The notes beneath the pieces were generated by a model. The model saw only the letters and a program-made list of their open reading frames with translations, was not told the DNA's origin and did no database searches. Of a stretch of 64,000 nt of DNA, positions 56,454 to 64,000 are shown piece after piece (the first letter of the stretch is position 1; each line of letters begins with the position of its first letter). A program made the position numbers and the translations under genes. The stretch comes from Tritrichomonas musculus (Eukaryota; Parabasalia; Tritrichomonadida; Tritrichomonadidae): positions 434,001-498,000 of the forward strand of contig JAPFFF010000049.1 in the NCBI GenBank assembly GCA_039105265.1. Reading direction: 5' to 3'.

Positions 56454-57817
56454 TTTATTACAAAATACTCTTTATAATCTTCATTCAAGTCATCAATGGA
56501 ATCACAAACATATTTTGTATAAATAATTGGAATTTCAATTTCATTTTTTTCAACATCAGTTTGAGCTTTACGTCCTCGTTCAGGTTGTTCGTAGGGAATT
56601 AACCCCTTGTCTGTTTTACTGAATGTGTGATATGGATTTAACAATCTACATTTAACATTACCGTTTTGATAACAAATGAATTCAGCTATATCATCAAATA
56701 CAAGTCTTCTTTTTTCATGCTTTTTTTGGGTCTTACCTCTGTCAAGATGTATCAAAATTATGTTACAACGTTTGTAATTAAGCAAGCCTTTCAATTTCTG
56801 TTTGTCATTTATCTTTCTCAATTTCAATTTCATCATTCGAATATACCTCCATTCCAAATCAACATTATTTTGAACTTGAGCTAGTGAATAATAAATCCAT
56901 TTAGTTGGAGGAATCAATCCAGAACCTTGATATTCAGATAATTCATCTTCATTATAATCATAATTTCGAAATCTCAATGAATTGTGAGGAGTGTTATTAT
57001 AGAAATTCACCATTTGTCTCATGAGATTATAATCAGCAATTCTTCGATTATCCATTCCAAAAGCATTTCTGATAGTTCGAATCACAGAATCAACGTTTTT
57101 ATGAGCGAGAGCGTAAGGGGAAGAATTAATTACAAATTTGACTGGATAATAATCATTGATATCGTCAATTTTCAACTCAATTTTTGAGATTGGTGACTTG
57201 ATAACATTTTTATATCCGCTTTTTTTCAAAAATGCTATTAACGTTTTCAAATTAGTATTGAACAATATTTCATTTCTAACTTGATTTCTTAATTCAGGTT
57301 TATAATTGTATGCTTCTTGTAAATCATTTGAGATATCTGTTTTGAGAATTACTTTTGTATTATCTTTCAATACAATACATTCATCTATTAAACTAATGAA
57401 TCCTGGTTCACCATCACATTTAATGGTTCGAAAGTCATATTTAGGATTCTTTTCAACAACTCGTTTTAAAGTTTTGGCTATTTCACTTTTATTTGACATT
57501 GGTTCCACAATCAAATATCTAGTATTTACATTTATCAAAACGAGATATATTTGTTCTTGTTTAGTAAGCTCTGTTGTATAATAATGTGAGAACATCAAAT
57601 CAGCTTCCCAACATCCTGGTTCATTTGAGAAATTTGGTTTTGATTTTTTTTTGCATGCTTTGAGTTTGAAATCAGGTATGAAAGGTTCTGTTTTAATGTT
57701 ATTCTTGAAAACAGGTTGTAAATCAGTTTCAACGTATTTGTATTTCGATTTGAATGGGTATTTCAATAATGAAGGATATTCTTTATCATAAATTCTGAGA
57801 GATTTAGTTTTCGACAT
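56447..57817 (-). CDS. Retroviral-type integrase (element E)
   Basis: 456 residues and open. SLRIYDKEYPSLLKYPFKSK start, GCWEADLMFSHYY, FRTIKCDGEPGF, AHKNVDSVIRTIRNAFG and the basic C-terminal KGLLNYKRCNIILIHLDRG. Clearly the same subfamily as C's integrase. Survives whole in an element fragment. Confidence 0.92.
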   Translation of the reverse strand: MSKTKSLRIYDKEYPSLLKYPFKSKYKYVETDLQPVFKNNIKTEPFIPDFKLKACKKKSKPNFSNEPGCWEADLMFSHYYTTELTKQEQIYLVLINVNTRYLIVEPMSNKSEIAKTLKRVVEKNPKYDFRTIKCDGEPGFISLIDECIVLKDNTKVILKTDISNDLQEAYNYKPELRNQVRNEILFNTNLKTLIAFLKKSGYKNVIKSPISKIELKIDDINDYYPVKFVINSSPYALAHKNVDSVIRTIRNAFGMDNRRIADYNLMRQMVNFYNNTPHNSLRFRNYDYNEDELSEYQGSGLIPPTKWIYYSLAQVQNNVDLEWRYIRMMKLKLRKINDKQKLKGLLNYKRCNIILIHLDRGKTQKKHEKRRLVFDDIAEFICYQNGNVKCRLLNPYHTFSKTDKGLIPYEQPERGRKAQTDVEKNEIEIPIIYTKYVCDSIDDLNEDYKEYFVIKC

Positions 57818-57883
57818 TTATTATCGAAAAGGACCCAAATCAAGTGCAAAAAAAATATCCAGAATCAAGTTGTTAAATTAGAT

Positions 57884-58278
57884 TTACTGATTTATTTGTG
57901 AACCATCTGGTGATTCATCATCAACATATTCTAAGCCATTCAAACTCAATTTGAAATAAGTGTCACGAGTCAAAAATAATTATGAAGGAGGAGGATGAAC
58001 AATGTTACCACTTGGTTCTAAAATGTTGTAATAAGTGTCATTCTCACCTGTGTGAATTGGTTGTCCATTTACTTGAACCTGAATGTTACCAAATCCACCG
58101 TCCAATCCATCATAACAATAACCAGCAGATGAACGTTCAGTTTGAATATTGAAAACAAATGAAGTTGCATCGGAAAGCGTATTTTTGTATCTGTTTCCAT
58201 GAGAATCATTTTTGGGCATGGTGAATGAATCTTCAAATTCCTTTGTGCATTGAAGTGTAATCCCATCAAGGTCTCCAG
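57884..58278 (-). pseudogene. C-terminal fragment of the major capsid gene (element E)
   Basis: Matches the end of the capsid gene in B and C (LDGITLQCTKEFEDSFTMPK, SAGYCYDGLDGGFGNIQVQ, LEYVDDESP). Cut by the terminal repeat of F at 58,279. It also has about one further break. Its end lacks the KilA-N extension of C, so the fusion is specific to C. Confidence 0.85.
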
Positions 58279-58502
58279 AGTAGTGTAGTATGTGCGTATT
58301 GGGGGTCAGATAATTAATCACATCTGACGGCCTACCCCATGTTAGTCGCTCAAGGGTTTCATGCGATTTTCCTTATTTTTAACCCCATTTTCAGAACTCA
58401 AGGTTTTCTAGCTCACTGTCTACAACACTGTGAGCCCCAACTATGAAACTCAATGATTTCTAGCACTTTTTTGGAGTCGAATAATTTGAGCCTCCAATTG
58501 AC
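58279..58502. repeat. Left terminal repeat of element F
   Basis: 224 bp beginning AGTAGTGTAGTATGTGCG. Inverted relative to C's end. It lies inside the capsid gene of E. The polymerase start follows 57 bp further on, so promoter signals for pPolB are in or next to the repeat. Confidence 0.88.
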
Positions 58503-58558
58503 TGTCATAAATTTTAAATCCATCGATTATCAAAAATTAATTTTTTATTTCCACCCAA

Positions 58559-61500
58559 ATGCGATACGATTACCGATCACTTAAAAATATTAGTAATGAT
58601 GATATTGTTGAATTAATCAATTCTATCAATACACTTTTCAATGCAAATCTACCAATTACAACAACTGCTAAAACAGAAGCTTGGAATAGAAGGAAAAACG
58701 TAGAAGTATTATGTGATTGGCTTAATAATCGTAATGCCCACAGATTTATTAAAAATGATTTACCAAATGCAGAAGAAATAGATAGTTTCATTATACATGA
58801 GCATAAACTTAAACAAATTTTGGATGATTCGCATGAACAGCACTACCAAGATATACTCAAACGTGATGATTACTTTGAAGAAGATATTAATGAAGAAGAT
58901 GAACGCTATTTCAACACAAAACAACAACAAATCGAGAGAGAATTCGAGATAAAAGAAGCTATTAATAGGGCTTATGAAGCAGTTGATGATGCAATACAAT
59001 TAATCAAAGAACAAAAACATCCAGTTTTACAGAAGACTGAGAGATTAATCATCCCTGAGGCTCCATTAATCAAAAATCATCAAAAACAATACTTTCCAGA
59101 GAATGAAGAAATATATGAATACCTCAATAAATGCGCACACAATTTCACATCAAAACATAGTGATTTCCTTATGATTAACGAGCCACATGATTTCGATAGA
59201 GCTGTAAATGAATGGAATCACTATAATAAATATCCATCTGAAAATACTATACAACGCAAAGACAGTGGCAAGCCGATAACAACATATTATTTCAATCAAG
59301 TTGCATCATTAGATAATATCTTTGAGTGTCTTCACAATGTATACAAGAAAGAGCTGAAACCATTTAAGATTCATTTTCAACTTTCAGGAGTCTTCGAAAC
59401 ATACACTTATGATTTTGAATCATTAGAAGAGAAATACGATTATAAAGCTAGAGATATTATTTGGAAGAACTATCAATCAATGGTCCCCATCATCATCAGT
59501 AAACTTGAAGACCTTGATATTGTTAAACTCTATATCGAATCAGTTCTTCACTCTTATGAAACAGAATCATCAAGCACAAAACTTATATTAGTTGGTTCAA
59601 TAGCTTTCACAGTTTCAAGAATGAGAAGAATAACTGGTCGCATAAAGGATTTACCAATAGAATTCATCAAAAATGATTTCATAATATGTGACAATGAAGA
59701 TGATAAACTATGTTTCTTCAGATTCTTAGCTGTATGTTTAAATGAAGAACTAGCAAATACCAAAAAATATAAAACTAAAGAACGAACTAAAATCGCTAAG
59801 AAACTACTTCTTAAAGAACATAATATTATATACAACACAAAGATTCCAAATGAAGGTAAGAAAATACTTAATGAATTCGAAGGTGTTTCAATGGAGCAAA
59901 TAAAAGATTTAGCACAAAAGAATCACATTAATGTTAACATATATGAGTTTCACAAGACAGATTCTGAGCAATATTATGATTTATCAGAGCAGTGGTTTTT
60001 CGATAAAACATTTACAACATATTCTGCATTACTTTTCACTCAAAATCAAATCATCCATATAATGTACATCAAGAATCCTGAAAAGCTTACCCAAATACAT
60101 ATTTGCCCTAAATGTAATTCATATATTCATTATGGTTCAAAGAATTTTAACAGGTTTGATTCTCATGTTAAACACTGTGATGGTGTATTTAAAAAGAACT
60201 TCATACCAGTTAAAGAAGCTTTACCTTATTGTCCTCATATATTGAATAACCCTGTTTATGAATACTGTTTAGCATACAATCTTCAATGGAAACCTGAAAT
60301 ATACTATATAACATATGATTTCGAAACAATGGAGCAATCAATAAATAAATCAATCTCTGACTCAACAACAATAAATTCAAGGTTAATTCCGTTGTCAGTT
60401 TCATCTTGTGTGAAATCATCAAACGGCTTGACAACAAAGAATTTCTCATTAAGAGACTCTCAAGAGTTCATACCACAATGGATAAAATGGTTGTTCGAGC
60501 AATCAATGAAAGTCTATGCAGATAAGATATCATATTATGAATCATTCTTACCAGATACCTCTATTAACAAAAATATGAATGTAATTACTGTATTAGGGTT
60601 TAACTCATCACGTTTTGACAGCAATTTATTTAAACAATATTTTAATCATTCTTTCTGGAAAGTCGAACAAAATTCAATAATTGGCACCCTATCTTCATTA
60701 AAACAATTCATTCTCACATCAGATAATCATCCAACTAAATTGAGATTCATAGATGCTCAATCATTTGTTGCAGGAGGTACATTAAAGCAATTTGGCGAAG
60801 ATTTTGGCAACGTAATCGTTGACTCAAACGTGAGCGTTTGTGGTGGTATCAATGAATTGCAAAGCAATTCCCAAGCTAAAGCTTGTGATATAAAAGGTGT
60901 GTTTCCTTACGAAGCAATCAACGATAAGAACTACAATGAAGTATTATCAAAATCAGAACCATTTTCATATGATGATTTTTATAGCTATCTCAATCAAAAG
61001 AATCCTCTCACTAAAGAAGAATATGATGCTTATCTTGAAGATTCAAAACGTTTTGCAACACGATGGGACTACCTATTAGCATACAATGATAATGATGTTG
61101 AAATGATGATTAAACCTATTGATAATCTAATAGCACTCAATGCTCAATACAACGTTGATTTACTTTCAAATCTCTCATTATCAAAGAATGCTTCGTGCAT
61201 CAAATATGCTTTGGCTTATAAAGATTTTAATCCAAGGAACAACATTGGGATTACAAATAAATACAATACATTCAAACCAAGCAAGAAATGGTGGCAATAT
61301 AAATGTGATAGTTATTATAACCAAGATGAGAAATACAATAGATTAAACCCTAAAAAACCACAACGAGATTTAACAAAATGTGTGTCAGAAAATGATTTTG
61401 AAGCTTTTATGAAAATGTATGACGATCCAAATAAAGGGAGATGTCATTTATGTCATGAACATTTTACTTATCAAAATAAGCCTACATTAGATAGAATTGA

Positions 61501-63199
61501 CAATAATAAAGGTCATCAAATTGATAACTGCTTATTAGCATGTGCTGAATGTAATAAACTTCGTAAACGTGATGACCCTAAAATAACAACTCTAAGAATC
61601 CAATTAAAAAAATATTGTAAATTGCATCATTTACCAACACTCATCAACGATGAACGTGAATATTATTCAATAAGAAATGCTATCACAGGAGGACTCTCTA
61701 ATGTAATGCATCGAGTAAACATTAAAGATGAGACTCATATTAATAAATTTCGCTATATTGACAATAAAGGAGTTTTGTCATATGATACTTCTAATGTTCA
61801 ATCTCATATCGTCGGTATCGATTTTAATTCTTTGTATCCATCATCATTCTCATCTTGTAAACATGAATTTAATAAGTATCATGGAGGTATAATGTATATG
61901 CCTGGAGCATTTATTAGACGAATTGATGTTAAAGATAAAGCTTCAAAAAAGAGATGCCTCGATATCATAACAAACTCATCAAGATTCTCAAATAAACCAT
62001 CATATTTGTTCTACGCTGAAGTTAAACTAAAATGTCCCACCTCAAAAATAAACTATTTTATCAATTTACCTCCTGTGTTTCGCAATATCAATATCAAAAA
62101 TGATGAATCAACAATTGGCACTTATATGTACAATTACATGAAAACAAATAAATTAACTTCTACAGATATGGAAGAACGCAAGCTTACAATGCTTCTTGAT
62201 ACTCATGATGAATACATGATTTTCTCAAATTATTATCTCTGGTTTCTGTTAGACCACGGATTGATTATTGATGATGTTAAATCTGTTTCACAATATGAAG
62301 CTCATACAGGATTTAATGAATTTGTTAGCACTTTTATGCAAAAACGTCAGGATATTATTAGTGGTGTTAGTAAAGGGAATGAGAAATTTTATAAAATATC
62401 TATGAACGGTTCATATGGATATGATGGGATGAACTCTGAGAAATTCAGTAAAGTCAAGATATGTGATGCAAATAAAGCTTATCAATATATCATCTCTCAA
62501 ACTTATATGGGTGGGGCACAATTAAGTGATAATACATTTTTAATTCAACAATCACCCAAATCATATCATTGCAATACATGCATTCAAGAATCATTGTGGA
62601 CTCTTGATAACGCAAAGTTTTGGTATCTCACATTTTATTACGATTTTATGAATAATTGTTTTGATATGGATAGACTACATTTTATAGAGGGTGATACTGA
62701 TTCAGCATATTTTGCAGTTGCTGGGAACCCAAATGAAGGTCCTGAACAATTATTTGATTACGTTATTAAAAACAAAGAGTTCTACGACAAGAATGTATAT
62801 AAATTCATGCCTAACCCATCAATCAACACTATTCAAGACGAAAAAAAGATATTGGGATGTGCCATTGAAAAATATGGTGAAAACATGATAGCTCTTGCAC
62901 CTAAATGTTATACTATATTTAACAGTAATGGGCAAACCAAATCACTCAAACTAAAAGGTGTATCTTTAAAGAAGAATCATATTGTGTCTTCCGATTACAA
63001 ATCTATTATTGATAATCAATCAATTAAGCTTGGTAAGAATATAAATCTTCAGATGCAAAACAATAAGATGAGTAAAATAACGGTAAACAAGAATGCTCTC
63101 ACAGGATGTCATACAAAGATGATTGTTTTACCAAATCAATCATGCGCACCTTTTGTTAGTGGCTTAACAGCGAATAATTATTTTATTAATTATAACTAA
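58559..63199 (+). CDS. Protein-primed DNA polymerase B with embedded HNH domain (element F)
   Basis: 1,546 residues, open. Order: N-terminal helical region (1-370); OTU-like segment with CFFRFLAVCL (near 382) and HIMYI (near 505); zinc finger ICPKCNSYIH with HVKHC (about 514-545); exonuclease motifs YDFETME (581), NSSRFDSNLF (680) and YNDNDVEMM (841). Then an HNH domain with CHLCHEHF (961), DRIDNNKGHQ and CAECNKLRKRDD; polymerase motifs DFNSLYPSSF (1086), MNGSYGYDG (1280) and EGDTDSAYF (1377); and KCYTI near 1448. Two small palindromes (60,825-60,884) encode a local insert, SNVSVCGG and ELQSNSQAKACD, only part of which is in C. Confidence 0.95.
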   Translation: MRYDYRSLKNISNDDIVELINSINTLFNANLPITTTAKTEAWNRRKNVEVLCDWLNNRNAHRFIKNDLPNAEEIDSFIIHEHKLKQILDDSHEQHYQDILKRDDYFEEDINEEDERYFNTKQQQIEREFEIKEAINRAYEAVDDAIQLIKEQKHPVLQKTERLIIPEAPLIKNHQKQYFPENEEIYEYLNKCAHNFTSKHSDFLMINEPHDFDRAVNEWNHYNKYPSENTIQRKDSGKPITTYYFNQVASLDNIFECLHNVYKKELKPFKIHFQLSGVFETYTYDFESLEEKYDYKARDIIWKNYQSMVPIIISKLEDLDIVKLYIESVLHSYETESSSTKLILVGSIAFTVSRMRRITGRIKDLPIEFIKNDFIICDNEDDKLCFFRFLAVCLNEELANTKKYKTKERTKIAKKLLLKEHNIIYNTKIPNEGKKILNEFEGVSMEQIKDLAQKNHINVNIYEFHKTDSEQYYDLSEQWFFDKTFTTYSALLFTQNQIIHIMYIKNPEKLTQIHICPKCNSYIHYGSKNFNRFDSHVKHCDGVFKKNFIPVKEALPYCPHILNNPVYEYCLAYNLQWKPEIYYITYDFETMEQSINKSISDSTTINSRLIPLSVSSCVKSSNGLTTKNFSLRDSQEFIPQWIKWLFEQSMKVYADKISYYESFLPDTSINKNMNVITVLGFNSSRFDSNLFKQYFNHSFWKVEQNSIIGTLSSLKQFILTSDNHPTKLRFIDAQSFVAGGTLKQFGEDFGNVIVDSNVSVCGGINELQSNSQAKACDIKGVFPYEAINDKNYNEVLSKSEPFSYDDFYSYLNQKNPLTKEEYDAYLEDSKRFATRWDYLLAYNDNDVEMMIKPIDNLIALNAQYNVDLLSNLSLSKNASCIKYALAYKDFNPRNNIGITNKYNTFKPSKKWWQYKCDSYYNQDEKYNRLNPKKPQRDLTKCVSENDFEAFMKMYDDPNKGRCHLCHEHFTYQNKPTLDRIDNNKGHQIDNCLLACAECNKLRKRDDPKITTLRIQLKKYCKLHHLPTLINDEREYYSIRNAITGGLSNVMHRVNIKDETHINKFRYIDNKGVLSYDTSNVQSHIVGIDFNSLYPSSFSSCKHEFNKYHGGIMYMPGAFIRRIDVKDKASKKRCLDIITNSSRFSNKPSYLFYAEVKLKCPTSKINYFINLPPVFRNINIKNDESTIGTYMYNYMKTNKLTSTDMEERKLTMLLDTHDEYMIFSNYYLWFLLDHGLIIDDVKSVSQYEAHTGFNEFVSTFMQKRQDIISGVSKGNEKFYKISMNGSYGYDGMNSEKFSKVKICDANKAYQYIISQTYMGGAQLSDNTFLIQQSPKSYHCNTCIQESLWTLDNAKFWYLTFYYDFMNNCFDMDRLHFIEGDTDSAYFAVAGNPNEGPEQLFDYVIKNKEFYDKNVYKFMPNPSINTIQDEKKILGCAIEKYGENMIALAPKCYTIFNSNGQTKSLKLKGVSLKKNHIVSSDYKSIIDNQSIKLGKNINLQMQNNKMSKITVNKNALTGCHTKMIVLPNQSCAPFVSGLTANNYFINYN
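60825..60884. repeat. In-frame mini-palindromes in the F polymerase gene
   Basis: Three in a row: CAAACGTGAGCGTTTG (60,825-60,840), GAATTGCAAAGCAATTC (60,854-60,870) and AAGCTAAAGCTT (60,873-60,884). Element C has only the first at this place (32,979-32,994) and element B has none. The second and third are also found in the 144-aa gene (36,698-36,726). Confidence 0.8.
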
Positions 63200-63224
63200 A
63201 TAGTTATTTTTTTATTCTTAACAA

Positions 63225-63659
63225 ATGACAAACGAAATAATAAGAAGAATCGATGATATAATAGCTGATTTGTATACATTAAAATTATGGGTACATACTG
63301 AACAAAAAAAAGACAGTTCGTCTAATAGTGAACCACAAAGTGGTGAAGAGAATTCGTTAGAAGAACATACAATTGAATTACAAAGCAATACCAAAGCTAA
63401 AGCTTGTGACTGTGTAGCAGAACCTAGAAAAGTCATCCATAGACGTACAAACCGTTCATTCCCATTAAATAAATCAAAGAATCTCAATGATGAACAACGT
63501 AATAAAGTATTAGCATTTGCAAATGAAAATAAACAACTCATCTTGGATCAACCATCTGCTACAAGAAATGAATTCCTTCAAAAGCTTGTTCACGATAAAT
63601 TGAATATTAATCTTTCTGCATACATGTCTTGTAAAATAATTACTATGCTCAGTATTTGA
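63225..63659 (+). CDS. 144-aa conserved protein (element F)
   Basis: Almost identical to 36,546-36,980 in C. It follows the polymerase by 25 bp and is convergent with the fibre gene. Acidic Ser-rich linker and the conserved HRRTNRSF to LNINLSAY domain. Function unknown. Confidence 0.7.
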   Translation: MTNEIIRRIDDIIADLYTLKLWVHTEQKKDSSSNSEPQSGEENSLEEHTIELQSNTKAKACDCVAEPRKVIHRRTNRSFPLNKSKNLNDEQRNKVLAFANENKQLILDQPSATRNEFLQKLVHDKLNINLSAYMSCKIITMLSI

Positions 63660-63682
63660 ATATGCGCATGCTCTATTTAAAT

Positions 63683-64000
63683 CTATGATTTGAATACAGC
63701 AAGCGTTTTATCATCTATTATTGCAGTGATAACCCCCACAGTCATACGTTTAATCTTTGATGTTATTGCAGTTTCACCACTGAGAATCTTCAATTTATTG
63801 TCTTCATTATCAATAAATACTTCATCTCCAATACCATAACAAGATGAATCATCAACTTTTACAAGATAATCACCATGGGAAGTGAAGGTAATACAATTAT
63901 TTTTTTGGTCAATTCTAACACAAATACCAACATATTCTTTCCATGAACCAGTAGTTTTGACACTGCAAATACAATCTGTTGTATCATCACAGTTGAAGGT
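63683..64000 (-). CDS. Fibre-like protein, 3' end (element F, runs off window)
   Basis: Last roughly 105 codons of the fibre C-terminal domain (CSVKTTGSWKEYVGICVRID, GDYLVKVDDSSCYGIGDEVF, KLKILSGET), nearly the same as in C but with a different last residue and stop context. The gene continues beyond the window edge. Confidence 0.85.
   Translation of the reverse strand, partial: TFNCDDTTDCICSVKTTGSWKEYVGICVRIDQKNNCITFTSHGDYLVKVDDSSCYGIGDEVFIDNEDNKLKILSGETAITSKIKRMTVGVITAIIDDKTLAVFKS

Larger units (their letters stand above)
55554..58278. mobile_element. Element E: interior Polinton fragment between C and F
   Basis: Holds the structural, penton-like, integrase and capsid genes in the family order, cut at both ends by the terminal repeats of C and F. 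E is thus the older DNA into which the other two were placed. Genes differ from C's copies by many substitutions. The six bases next to the borders (CTCCTT and CTCCAG) are not the same, so the two borders come from separate events. Confidence 0.85.
58279..64000. mobile_element. Element F: Polinton, second family, left end in window
   Basis: Terminal repeat, intact-looking pPolB, 144-aa gene and the 3' end of a fibre gene; the rest is beyond the window. No break is seen in the visible part. Near identity with C from 60,770 onward points to a young copy. Confidence 0.9.

Noticed and set aside
61400-61600. Intein in the polymerase
   Set aside because: No intein splice-junction residues or blocks are visible, and the insert is not at a catalytic motif. 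An embedded HNH domain fits better.
1-64000. tRNA, rRNA or CRISPR arrays
   Set aside because: I saw no cloverleaf-like sequence, rRNA segment or regularly spaced repeat array with unique spacers.

Overview
The window is a stack of Polinton/Maverick-type elements, with no host gene that I can recognise. The DNA is AT-rich. It carries the full Polinton gene set: protein-primed family B DNA polymerase (pPolB), retroviral-type integrase, packaging ATPase, double-jelly-roll-like major capsid protein and a small capsid-like protein. Many starts have a short TCA-containing leader right before the ATG, as in trichomonad initiator elements. I infer a parabasalid genome (Trichomonas vaginalis or a relative), where such elements are very abundant; the species call is inference.

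Layout. Element A (1 to about 14,749) is one divergent family: pPolB and a GIY-YIG protein on +, then a long leftward block of small proteins, capsid, ATPase, integrase and a putative minor capsid gene. Elements B, C, E and F belong to a second family with a pPolB of about 1,500 residues that carries an embedded HNH domain, plus a large repeat-built fibre-like protein. B (about 14,893-32,924) is old, broken, and invaded by two NUMOD4/HNH genes and a KilA-N gene. It ends in ACTACT and abuts the interior of C's polymerase gene. C (32,925-55,553) lacks the front of pPolB, but the rest of the gene order is present up to its terminal repeat. D (37,491-40,836) is a 3.3-kb internal-deletion derivative with 286-bp terminal inverted repeats and 6-bp target duplications (TTGGAA), inserted in C's fibre gene. 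E (55,554-58,278) is an interior fragment caught between the ends of C and F. F (58,279 to beyond 64,000) starts with a terminal repeat and an intact-looking pPolB, and leaves the window inside its fibre gene.

Putting C and F side by side gives the family's gene order: TIR, pPolB >, 144-aa protein >, < fibre, 857-aa protein >, < 334-aa protein, < small capsid-like protein, < integrase, < major capsid, 84-aa amphipathic protein >, coiled-coil protein >, < 77 aa, 75 aa >, Cys-containing protein >, 43-aa membrane protein >, ATPase >, < 149-aa protein, TIR. Replication and integration genes serve copying and insertion; capsid, ATPase, fibre and amphipathic proteins form a virion-like module.

Most notable: the HNH domain inside the polymerase, the fibre-like protein, a natural capsid-KilA-N fusion, the recent miniature derivative D, clusters of palindromic motifs around accessory genes, and small stable-hairpin palindromes inside coding regions. 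The elements are treated as fossils. A looks nearly whole in gene content, B, C and E are broken, D is a deleted derivative, and F looks whole as far as it is visible.
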